From Clostridium sp. CAG:465 (lineage in GTDB: Bacteria > Bacillota > Clostridia > TANB77 > CAG-465), in contig FR891272.1 of NCBI GenBank assembly GCA_000433755.1, positions 1-21,546 on the forward strand: a stretch of 21,546 nucleotides of DNA, read 5' to 3'. The position numbers were made by a program, and so were the translations under genes. Numbering within the stretch: position 1 is the first letter of the stretch; each line of letters opens with the position of its first letter. The notes below the pieces were generated by a model. That model did no database searches and was not told the origin of the DNA. It worked only from the letters and a program-made list of their open reading frames with translations. Of this stretch, positions 15,170 to 21,546 are shown piece by piece.

Positions 15170-16042
15170 TTAAAATTCACAAATAGTTGTTATTCCACAT
15201 GGAAGAACAAATTCTGAATTTTTTTGCCTTAAACCAATTTCATTGTGAAATATTTTCTTAGGGTTATTTTCACTAAAAGCAAGTTTTGCGACATTTTCAA
15301 TAATTGTACCTGACAATCCTCCAGTATATGTGTTTATAATAACAGAAATAGGATTGTCTGATAAAATTTTTGAACACAAACAAAGCAAATTGTTTATATC
15401 CTTTTCTATGCTCCATACTTCACCATTTTTTCCTCTACCATATGATGGTGGATCCATAATTATCATGTCATATTTGTTATTTCTTCTTATCTCTCTATTT
15501 ACAAATTTTACAACATCATCTACTAAAAATCGTACAGGTCTTTCTCTAAGTCCACTTGAAGATACATTTTCCTTTGCCCAGTTTACCATTCCTTGTGATG
15601 AATCAACATGACATACAGATGCTCCTGCACTAAGAGCAGCAACTGTAGCACCACCAGTATATGCAAAAAGATTTAAAACTTTTACTTCTTGATTTTTCTT
15701 AGTTCTTTGTGATATTTTAGATATTATATAATCCCAATTTACTGCCTGCTCTGGGAATAAACCTGTATGTTTAAATCCCATTGGCTTTAGATTAAAGACT
15801 AAATTCTTGTATTTTATACTCCAATTTTCATCAATTTTACTATATTTTTCCCAATGTCCTCCACCTGTATTACTCCTTATGTATTTTGCATCAGCCTTTT
15901 CCCATAACTTTGGATTAGTTTTTTTATCCCATACAATTTGTGGATCTGGTCTTATTAATATATATTTACCCCATTTTTCAAGTTTTTGTCCTTTTGCCAT
16001 GTCAAGTAATTCATAATCTTTCCATTCATTTGAAACTAGCAT
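15170..16042 (-). CDS. Class I SAM-dependent methyltransferase (COG1092/RlmI-like catalytic domain)
   Basis: A 290-residue cytosolic protein. An N-terminal beta-rich part (about 1-95) is followed by a Rossmann methyltransferase domain with LNLFAYTGG (SAM-binding motif I, 123-131), HVDSSQGMVNWAKEN (motif II, with D147) and DPPSYG (197-202, motif IV). That set matches the COG1092 group, which includes the 23S rRNA cytosine methyltransferase RlmI. The PUA domain of RlmI is missing, so the target, probably rRNA, is uncertain. The start ATG has AAGGAG upstream. It is divergent from ylbJ with only 40 bases between the two coding regions, so their promoters must overlap or lie in the neighbouring gene. 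Confidence 0.85.
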   Translation of the reverse strand: MLVSNEWKDYELLDMAKGQKLEKWGKYILIRPDPQIVWDKKTNPKLWEKADAKYIRSNTGGGHWEKYSKIDENWSIKYKNLVFNLKPMGFKHTGLFPEQAVNWDYIISKISQRTKKNQEVKVLNLFAYTGGATVAALSAGASVCHVDSSQGMVNWAKENVSSSGLRERPVRFLVDDVVKFVNREIRRNNKYDMIIMDPPSYGRGKNGEVWSIEKDINNLLCLCSKILSDNPISVIINTYTGGLSGTIIENVAKLAFSENNPKKIFHNEIGLRQKNSEFVLPCGITTICEF

Positions 16043-16082
16043 AATACTATCTCCTTTATCATATTATTTTTTAGGTGTTACT

Positions 16083-17252
16083 ATGAAAATATATAAAAGT
16101 TATAAACTAAAAAATATATTAAATATTGTTATTTTTTGTATATTACTTTCAGTATTACTAATATTTTCAAAAGATAACTTTGAAAACGTAAAAAAGAGTG
16201 TTTCTATATTTATTTCAAGTATAATACCATCTCTTTTTCCATTTATATTTTTTACAGAATTTATACTAAATACAGATATTTTAGGAACCATTCAAAAAAC
16301 ATGTGGCAAATTTTTATCAAAGTTTTTCAACATTTCACAAAAGTCATCTCCAGCTGTTATAACAGGTTTTTTATGTGGATTTCCAATGGGTGCTAAAACT
16401 GTATCTAAACTTTACGAAGATAGTGAGATTTCAAAATATGAAGCTGATAAACTTCTTTTATTTATAAATAACTGTAATCCTGCTTTTTTACTATCTACCA
16501 TAGGAATTGGAATTTTTCATAATATTTATATAGGAATACTTCTTGCGACCTCACATTATATCTCATCTATATTAATTGGTATTCTTATCCGTAAAAAACA
16601 ACCTTCTACTATTATACACAAAAAAGTTCAAAATTTAAATAGTTTTAACCAAAATAATAAAAGTAGAAATGAAAATTTATTTGAAATTATAAAAAAATGT
16701 ATTAAAAGTACTTTTGTAACACTATCTATGATTTTAGGATTTATGATTATTTTTAATCTACTGTTTTGCATTTTAAATAATATTCTAAAATTTATGAATA
16801 TTTCAAATAGTACTTCATCAATAATATCTGGATTATTTGAAGTAACTGGTGGTGCAAATAACGTTGTAAACAGTACGCTTGATATAAAGGCAAAAATAAT
16901 TGTTACATCTTTTCTACTTGGATTTAGTGGTATGTGCATTATATCACAAATATATTCTTGCATATCTAAATATAATTTTTCATTTAACAAGCTTGTTATT
17001 TCAAAATTTATACATGGTATATTATCTATGATTATTACATATATTGTATTAACATATACAAATATAATTGATTACGAAACTATATGTGTATATAGTGATA
17101 TTGATAATTATGAAAGAGTAAACTACATTTCCAATATAAAAATCTCATATTTGATATCTACATTTTTAATAATCATTTTTGTGTTTATATATTATGTTAT
17201 ACGAAAAAAAGTAGCCTATAAAAATATAGGCCACAAAAAAGAAGGGGGGTAA
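16083..17252 (+). CDS. ylbJ: Sporulation integral membrane protein YlbJ
   Basis: This 389-residue protein has about eight to ten hydrophobic helices and the nucleoside-recognition (Gate) domain arrangement of YlbJ/SpoVM-group proteins. Key blocks are SIIPSLFPFIFFTEF (46-60), GFLCGFPMGAK (95-105) and NNCNPAFLLST (129-139); a second matching half includes SGLFEVTGGAN and LLGFSGMCIISQ. In B. subtilis ylbJ is made in the mother cell under SigmaE and is needed for spore core stability or heat resistance, so its presence argues for a spore-former. AGGTG lies seven bases before the ATG. No sigma-A promoter is evident in the 40-base divergent gap, in keeping with sporulation control, but I could not identify a SigmaE site with confidence. 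Confidence 0.88.
   Translation: MKIYKSYKLKNILNIVIFCILLSVLLIFSKDNFENVKKSVSIFISSIIPSLFPFIFFTEFILNTDILGTIQKTCGKFLSKFFNISQKSSPAVITGFLCGFPMGAKTVSKLYEDSEISKYEADKLLLFINNCNPAFLLSTIGIGIFHNIYIGILLATSHYISSILIGILIRKKQPSTIIHKKVQNLNSFNQNNKSRNENLFEIIKKCIKSTFVTLSMILGFMIIFNLLFCILNNILKFMNISNSTSSIISGLFEVTGGANNVVNSTLDIKAKIIVTSFLLGFSGMCIISQIYSCISKYNFSFNKLVISKFIHGILSMIITYIVLTYTNIIDYETICVYSDIDNYERVNYISNIKISYLISTFLIIIFVFIYYVIRKKVAYKNIGHKKEGG
17214..17231 (-). terminator. Terminator-like hairpin inside the 3' end of ylbJ, minus-strand orientation
   Basis: GCCTATA and TATAGGC form a perfect 7-bp stem with an A4/T4 loop. On the minus strand it is followed by TAC and then seven T. It would stop antisense transcription running into ylbJ from the right. 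On the plus strand it is followed by CACAAAAAAG and would not terminate. Confidence 0.4.
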
Positions 17253-17280
17253 ACTTTTTGAATGTGTTTACATTATTATT

Positions 17281-17312
17281 ATGTATAAAATAATTTAATT
17301 TATACATTTTTT
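17281..17312 (+). terminator. AT-rich terminator-like hairpin after ylbJ
   Basis: ATGTATAAA (17281-17289) pairs with TTTATACAT (17299-17307), then TTTTT follows. The stem is nearly all A-T, so strength is doubtful; it sits just before the ribosome site of the next gene and could also act on its leader. Confidence 0.4.
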
Positions 17313-17338
17313 ATATATTTTTTGGAGGTATGAATAAA

Positions 17339-17581
17339 ATGGATAAAACTCAAGGATTTTTTGATCCATATAATTTTAATTTACAAAATTCAAACATGCA
17401 AAATTCTCAAGCACAAAATATTCCACAAACTCAAGCAATGCCTGGTATGGAAGTACAACAAATGATAAGTCCAAACATGTATTATGAACAACAGTATATG
17501 TATTATAAATATCTAACTCAAATGATTGAATATAAAATAAAATTAAAAGAGTGGGAAAATATGAACAGAGAAAAAAAATAA
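17339..17581 (+). CDS. Small Gln/Asn/Met/Tyr-rich protein of unknown function
   Basis: This encodes 80 residues. The N-terminal half is rich in Gln, Asn and Met (repeats of the N-x-Q-N/SQAQN type); the C-terminal half is a Tyr-rich helix (YYEQQYMYYKYLTQMIEYKIK) ending in charged residues. There is no signal peptide or membrane helix. GGAGG at 17324-17328 sits one base before the ATG 17330-17332, too close, and ten bases before the in-frame ATG 17339-17341, so I chose the latter. Composition and its place after ylbJ recall small spore-coat-associated proteins, but I do not recognise a family. The gene is followed by a strong bidirectional terminator. Confidence 0.7.
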   Translation: MDKTQGFFDPYNFNLQNSNMQNSQAQNIPQTQAMPGMEVQQMISPNMYYEQQYMYYKYLTQMIEYKIKLKEWENMNREKK

Positions 17582-17629
17582 AATTATTGAATATAATTTA
17601 TTAAGCTTATGATATTTTCAATAAAAATA

Positions 17630-17669
17630 AAAAAATTCGATCCATGTAAAACATAAGATCGAATTTTTT
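17630..17669. terminator. Bidirectional terminator between convergent genes
   Basis: AAAAAATTCGATC (17630-17642) and its exact complement (17657-17669) form a 13-bp stem with a 14-base loop. The flanking A and T runs serve as U-tracts for both strands, ending the plus-strand small gene and the minus-strand reductase operon. Confidence 0.88.
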
Positions 17670-17670
17670 A

Positions 17671-18408
17671 TTATATAACCATGCCTCCATTTGGACTTAT
17701 AACTTGACCTGTAATGTAACTTGATTTATCTGATGCTAGAAACATTACAGCATTTGAGACATCTTCTACATTTCCAAGTCTATTAAGCGGTATTTCACTT
17801 TTTAATTCTTCTAATTGATCATTTGTTAAGTTAGAAATCATTTCTGTTTTTATAGCTCCTGGAGCAACTGCATTAACTCTAATTCCTGACATACTTACTT
17901 CTTTTGCTAAGGCTTTTGTAAACCCTATTATTCCAGCTTTTGTCATAGAGTATATTACTTCGCATGAGCCACCTGTTATTCCCCAAATAGATGAAATATT
18001 TATAATGTTACCTTCGTGATTTTTTATCATTGACTGTTTTAAAACCTCTTTTGTAACATTTATAGTGCCATAAATATTTACATCGATTAATTCTTTTATC
18101 TTTTCATTACTAATATCTGTAAATAGGTTATAATCACAAACACCTGAATTATTTACTAGCACATCAATTTTTCCAAAAGTATTAATAACATCATTTACCA
18201 TTTTGTGTACTTCTTCATTTTTGGTTATGTCTGCTTTATATATGACTACACTACAACCATCTTTTGCTAGCTCATCTTTTAAAAGTATGGCTTCACTTTC
18301 AGATTTGTTGTAATTTATACAAACATTATATCCTGCTTTTGCAAAATCAAATGAAATTCTCTTTCCAATCCCTTTTGCACCACCTGTAATAAGTATTGTC
18401 TTTTTCAT
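17671..18408 (-). CDS. Short-chain dehydrogenase/reductase, FabG-like
   Basis: A 245-residue classical SDR. The NAD(P)-binding GGAKGIG (9-15), NNSG (86-89), N111, catalytic S140, Y153 and K157 (YSMTK) and the VAPGAIKTEM block are all present, so the enzyme looks active. The sequence is of the 3-oxoacyl-ACP reductase type, but in this context (no fatty-acid genes, last in an operon with a coiled-coil protein) the substrate is unknown. N-N-S-G replaces the usual N-N-A-G. Its ATG directly follows the stop of the coiled-coil gene (TAAATG) and has only a weak ribosome site, so translational coupling is likely. A terminator at 17630-17669 closes the operon. Confidence 0.9.
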   Translation of the reverse strand: MKKTILITGGAKGIGKRISFDFAKAGYNVCINYNKSESEAILLKDELAKDGCSVVIYKADITKNEEVHKMVNDVINTFGKIDVLVNNSGVCDYNLFTDISNEKIKELIDVNIYGTINVTKEVLKQSMIKNHEGNIINISSIWGITGGSCEVIYSMTKAGIIGFTKALAKEVSMSGIRVNAVAPGAIKTEMISNLTNDQLEELKSEIPLNRLGNVEDVSNAVMFLASDKSSYITGQVISPNGGMVI

Positions 18409-20136
18409 TTATCTTGATTTATATGGAGTACTTTGAGTTTGTGCTATAGTAGGTTGGTTATTTACAGGTACTCCTTCAGTTACCTCATCCTGTAATCTAG
18501 ATGTAAATGAATTAGAACTTTCTTTAACACCTGAATTTAATCCATGTTTAGCTGAATATGATTTAATTTCATCTGATATATAGTTAATACGTTGGTTTTT
18601 TCCTGTCATTTCATATTTTGAGTTAAATCTTCCAAGAATTTTTCTATTTGCAAGGTCATTTAATACTCCACTTTTTATATATGGCATTATATCAGAATTA
18701 ATTTTTTTTGCAAGTTCGGGATTATTGCTAAAGTCTTTAGAGTTAAGTTTATTTACAATGTTGTATAAATTTTCCATATCTTTATCTGTATATTTTGAAA
18801 AACCATTTAAAATATTATTAGGTGAATCTTTATCAAATAAATTTTCAAAAATTTTCTTTTCATCAGTGCTTAGATCAGAGCCTAAAGCATTATCTAATAA
18901 AGTTGAATATTCAGATGAGTCCTTCATATTTTTTAAAAGTTCTTTATTATTATCAGCTAAAGCTCTCTTTACCCTATGATTTTTCCAAAAATTTAACATA
19001 CTTCTATTCTTTAGTGAATCACATAATGCTGCATATCCTGCTGGGTTATCTATAAATTTCGCCTTTCTATCAGAAGAATTCGAACATTTAGCAAAATCGT
19101 TCATTGCATCTGGAGAATATTTTGATGGTAAATTAGCATTATTCTGTTCATCTTGATTTATAGCTGAACCAGCTGGCACCTCTTTTGCATCATTAGAACC
19201 TTTCTCATTTTTATCTTTCTTTTCTCCTTTAGTTCCATCTTCTAGATCAATTTTTTTATTAAGAATATCATTGACATCTATACCATTTTCTTTTGCGACC
19301 CTTAAAATTTCTTCTCCATTTTTTACATATGCTTCCTTTGCTTTTTCAAGTGATTCCTTTGCATCATTATATATTTTCTGTGATTCTGTATGTTTTGTCT
19401 GTAAATCAGATTTTTCTTTTTCTAAATTTTTAATTTCAGTATTTTTATCGTTTATTTTGATTTCTTTATCTTTCAATTCGTCTCTCTTGTTTTTACTTTC
19501 ATCTAATTTAGAATCAATTTGATTTTTTATACTTTCAAGTTCTTTTTCTTCTTCTTTAGTTAGTTTATCTTTTCCTTCAAGTTCATCCTTTCTTTTTGAT
19601 AAATCATTTATTTCATTTTGGATTTCTTCTAAATCTTTTTTTATTTGATCAAGTTCAGTCTCTAATTTAATTCTTTCGACTTTTGTGTCCCTAATTTTAT
19701 CTTCTTTTTCTTTAATCTCTTTTTCTTGCTCTAATAATTCATTATTTGCTTCTTTAAGTTTTTCCTCAGTTTCTTTGATTTTTTCTGCAAACTCATCTTG
19801 CGTATGAATCAAAATATGAATAATCTTCTCTTTATTTTTAGCAAATTTATTCAAATATTCTTCATATTCTTTGTTAAAATCTTCTTCATAATTTGTTCCA
19901 TTCTCTAAATCATATTTTGCAAATTCCTTAAGTGCCATTGCCTTTTTACGTTCATAAGGCACTCCAGATAAATCAATATTTGAATCTTTAATCCTTGAGG
20001 AAAAATAATCATCTATAAAAGTGTCATTCTCTTTTATATACTCATCTTTAAGTCTTGGAATATAATTATTAATCTCTTGGTTATATCCTTCAATATCTTT
20101 TTCTACACCATTTTTTAATTCATCAGAAAACGCCAT
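18409..20136 (-). CDS. Large cytosolic coiled-coil protein of unknown function
   Basis: This encodes 575 residues. An N-terminal helical region (1-110) contains SGVPYERKKAMALKEFAKYD. A long Glu/Lys-rich coiled coil (about 112-275) follows, with heptad-like Leu/Ile spacing (for example LKEANNELLEQEKEIKEKED). A Gly/Asn/Lys linker (about 300-340) leads to a second, less charged helical domain (about 345-535: FAKCSNSSDR, FIDNPAGYAALCDSLKNRS, WKNHRVKRALADNN), then a Gln/Thr/Ser-rich tail. There is no signal peptide or transmembrane helix, and no known catalytic motif. I do not recognise a family. AAGGAGG lies inside the end of the preceding 44-codon gene. Co-transcribed with that gene and the SDR; the coiled coil suggests a scaffold or structural role, but this is only inference. 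Confidence 0.85.
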   Translation of the reverse strand: MAFSDELKNGVEKDIEGYNQEINNYIPRLKDEYIKENDTFIDDYFSSRIKDSNIDLSGVPYERKKAMALKEFAKYDLENGTNYEEDFNKEYEEYLNKFAKNKEKIIHILIHTQDEFAEKIKETEEKLKEANNELLEQEKEIKEKEDKIRDTKVERIKLETELDQIKKDLEEIQNEINDLSKRKDELEGKDKLTKEEEKELESIKNQIDSKLDESKNKRDELKDKEIKINDKNTEIKNLEKEKSDLQTKHTESQKIYNDAKESLEKAKEAYVKNGEEILRVAKENGIDVNDILNKKIDLEDGTKGEKKDKNEKGSNDAKEVPAGSAINQDEQNNANLPSKYSPDAMNDFAKCSNSSDRKAKFIDNPAGYAALCDSLKNRSMLNFWKNHRVKRALADNNKELLKNMKDSSEYSTLLDNALGSDLSTDEKKIFENLFDKDSPNNILNGFSKYTDKDMENLYNIVNKLNSKDFSNNPELAKKINSDIMPYIKSGVLNDLANRKILGRFNSKYEMTGKNQRINYISDEIKSYSAKHGLNSGVKESSNSFTSRLQDEVTEGVPVNNQPTIAQTQSTPYKSR

Positions 20137-20138
20137 AA

Positions 20139-20273
20139 TTAATCCTCCTTATTATTTGAAGTTACATTTAATATATTTAAATCTTCTTTTAATCTTTCTA
20201 TTGTATTTTTCATTTTATCTAATTCTTTTGTGTCTTCTTTTAGACTTTCAAAAATATTTTGCTTTTCAGACAT
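20139..20273 (-). CDS. 44-residue helical small protein
   Basis: Reads MSEKQNIFESLKEDTKELDK, MKNTIERLKEDLNILNVTSN, then NKED and a stop (20139-20141). AGAGGTG precedes the ATG, and a perfect promoter (20296-20324) sits right upstream, so it is the first gene of this operon. Leu/Ile spacing (FESL...ELDKM...IERL...LNIL) suggests one amphipathic helix or short coiled coil. The last codons contain the AAGGAGG ribosome site of the 575-residue coiled-coil gene, two bases separate its stop from that ATG, and the two proteins could pair as coiled coils. Function is unknown. Confidence 0.75.
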   Translation of the reverse strand: MSEKQNIFESLKEDTKELDKMKNTIERLKEDLNILNVTSNNKED

Positions 20274-20295
20274 AACAAACACCTCTTATTTATAA

Positions 20296-20324
20296 ATTAT
20301 ATTATATATTTGATACAATGTCAA
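20296..20324 (-). promoter_or_regulatory. Consensus sigma-A promoter for the coiled-coil/SDR operon
   Basis: A perfect TTGACA (20319-20324) and TATAAT (20296-20301) are separated by 17 bases. The start is predicted near 20289, about 16 bases before the first ATG. This is the same arrangement as at priA. Confidence 0.9.
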
Positions 20325-20359
20325 ACAATTTATAAAAATTATTTAAAATTGGTTACATA

Positions 20360-20387
20360 AAAGTGGAGGTAAACTCACCCCCACTTT
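20360..20387 (-). terminator. Terminator after galE
   Basis: AAAGTGGGGGT pairs with ACCTCCACTTT (11 bp, one mismatch) around a 6-base loop, followed by only a short TTT/TATG on the minus strand. The stem is strong but the U-tract is modest. Confidence 0.7.
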
Positions 20388-20398
20388 ACTACTATGTA

Positions 20399-21400
20399 TT
20401 ATTTATTTTCAAAATTCCATGCATCTTTACACATATCCTCAAGCGTTTTGCTTGCAATAAATCCAAGCTCTTCTCTTGCTTTTTTAGGATCTGCAAAACA
20501 TTTTGCTATATCGCCTGCTCTTCTTGGTGCTATACTATATGGAACTTTTATATTGTTTGCTTTTTCAAAAGCATTTACAATATCAAGTACGCTATATCCT
20601 GTACCAGTACCAAGATTATATATGTACAGACCTTTTCCTTCTTTATCTAATTTTTCTAGAGCTTTAACATGTCCACGTGCTAAATCCACAACATGAATAT
20701 AATCTCTTACACCAGTTCCGTCATGTGTATCATAGTCATTTCCAAACACAGATAATTTTTCTAATTTACCACTTGCAACTTTTGCAATATATGGCATTAA
20801 ATTTGCTGGTATTCCGTTAGGCTCTTCTCCTATTAAACCACTTTCATGTGCTCCGATTGGATTAAAATATCTAAGTATTGCAATATCCCATTCATTATCT
20901 GATTTATATAAATCTTTTAATATTCTCTCTACCATAAGTTTTGATGTTCCATATGGATTTGTTGTTCCTCCAGTTTTGCAATCTTCTGTTATAGGAACAA
21001 TTTCTGGATCACCATAAACTGTTGCTGAAGATGAAAATACTAATTTTTTTACATTATGTGCTTTCATTCTATCAAGTAAAGATAAAACTGTTGCTACATT
21101 ATTTGTATAATATTCAACTGGCTTTTGTACTGACTCTCCAACAGCTTTATATGCTGCAAAATCAATTACTGCGCCTATTTCATTTTCTGTAAAGATCTTA
21201 TCTAGAAAATCTTTATCAATCATATCTCCTTTATAAAATTTAAAATCTTTTCCAGTTATTTTTTTTACATTTTCTAAAGCCTCTGGTTTACTATTTGAAA
21301 AGTTATCTAATATAACTAATTCATATCCTGCGTTTAAAAGCTCAACACTTGTATGTGTACCTATGTATCCTGCTCCACCTGTTACTAATATTTTTTTCAT
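20399..21400 (-). CDS. galE: UDP-glucose 4-epimerase
   Basis: This enzyme interconverts UDP-glucose and UDP-galactose (some also take the N-acetyl forms), supplying sugars for capsule, wall polysaccharide or galactose use. The 333-residue length is typical. The NAD-binding GGAGYIG (8-14), D32 region, SSSATVYG (123-130), catalytic Y150xxxK154 (YGTSK) and PIGAHESGLIGEEP are present, along with GTGVRDYIHVVDLARGH and the NLGTGTGYSV block. No other galactose genes are near it. It appears monocistronic: promoter at 21480-21508, a leader with a hairpin at 21431-21457, ATGAGG-type site before the ATG, and a terminator at 20360-20387. Confidence 0.95.
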   Translation of the reverse strand: MKKILVTGGAGYIGTHTSVELLNAGYELVILDNFSNSKPEALENVKKITGKDFKFYKGDMIDKDFLDKIFTENEIGAVIDFAAYKAVGESVQKPVEYYTNNVATVLSLLDRMKAHNVKKLVFSSSATVYGDPEIVPITEDCKTGGTTNPYGTSKLMVERILKDLYKSDNEWDIAILRYFNPIGAHESGLIGEEPNGIPANLMPYIAKVASGKLEKLSVFGNDYDTHDGTGVRDYIHVVDLARGHVKALEKLDKEGKGLYIYNLGTGTGYSVLDIVNAFEKANNIKVPYSIAPRRAGDIAKCFADPKKAREELGFIASKTLEDMCKDAWNFENK

Positions 21401-21430
21401 AAAACTACCTCATTTCTTATATAATCAAAA

Positions 21431-21457
21431 TGGCAAGAAGTAATAATACTCTTGCCA
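21431..21457 (-). promoter_or_regulatory. Terminator-like hairpin in the galE leader
   Basis: In minus-strand RNA UGGCAAGA pairs with UCUUGCCA, extended by three more pairs past a one-base bulge, then UUUUGAUU follows. It lies between the predicted galE promoter and the ATG. It could be an attenuator of galE, or the terminator of a gene beyond the right edge if the promoter call is wrong. Confidence 0.5.
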
Positions 21458-21479
21458 GTATTTTATTATATGCATTATT

Positions 21480-21508
21480 ATTTTAACATTCAAAGAATTA
21501 AATGTCAA
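21480..21508 (-). promoter_or_regulatory. Sigma-A promoter upstream of galE
   Basis: A perfect TTGACA (21503-21508) and TAAAAT (21480-21485) are separated by 17 bases. The start is predicted near 21473, giving a leader of about 73 bases that contains the hairpin at 21431-21457. Confidence 0.75.
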
Positions 21509-21546
21509 TTATTTCATGTACTAATTTTTTTAATGGTATTTCAAAA

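Noticed and set aside
1..21546. CRISPR arrays, tRNA or rRNA genes, transposases, phage genes
   Set aside because: No regularly spaced repeats, cloverleaf-like segments, conserved rRNA stretches or transposase/integrase motifs were seen on either strand.

Overview
The window is AT-rich, densely packed bacterial DNA with the character of an uncultured, spore-forming Clostridia member (Firmicutes). Support for this: consensus sigma-A promoters with 17-bp spacers, purine-rich Shine-Dalgarno sites, frequent TTG starts, a ylbJ-type sporulation membrane protein, a YdcC/GerS-like protein beside an EndoA-type MazF, and a clostridial-type PBP1. Nearly all genes are on the minus strand, so transcription mostly runs from high to low coordinates. 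Only the ylbJ/small-protein pair (16083-17581) is on the plus strand. No tRNA, rRNA, CRISPR array, insertion sequence or prophage module was recognised.

Layout from right to left. galE (UDP-glucose 4-epimerase) has its own promoter, a leader hairpin and a terminator. Next is a three-gene unit under a perfect sigma-A promoter: an unlisted 44-aa helical protein, a 575-aa cytosolic coiled-coil protein of unknown function, and a FabG-like short-chain reductase, ending in a bidirectional terminator. The plus-strand ylbJ and an 80-residue Q/N/M/Y-rich protein follow. A COG1092-type SAM methyltransferase lies back to back with ylbJ. Beyond it is a decayed fragment of a DUF4143-type AAA ATPase. Then come rpoZ-glmM (RNA polymerase omega and phosphoglucosamine mutase), priA (own promoter) and a beta-CASP metallo-beta-lactamase RNase (own promoter).

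Two envelope operons follow. The first is YdcC/GerS-like protein, MazF and a class A penicillin-binding protein. The second is a phosphodiester-glycosidase (NAGPA-like) protein, a membrane-anchored PASTA protein and UppP. Together with glmM and galE they make the window rich in cell-envelope functions: GlmM supplies the amino-sugar precursor, UppP recycles the lipid carrier, PBP1 polymerises glycan, and the NAGPA-like and PASTA proteins act outside the membrane.

The left end holds a response regulator fused to a kinase-like region that lacks the phospho-histidine. It also holds a pilin-like/FGE-like surface gene broken by an apparent single-base frameshift between two copies of a 14-residue repeat.

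The points most worth a second look are the frameshifted surface protein, the REC-pseudokinase, the MazF that has lost its usual neighbours alr and mazE, the coiled-coil/SDR cassette, a leader hairpin that buries a Shine-Dalgarno site, and the ATPase relic. All family assignments come from reading motifs; no database search was run.
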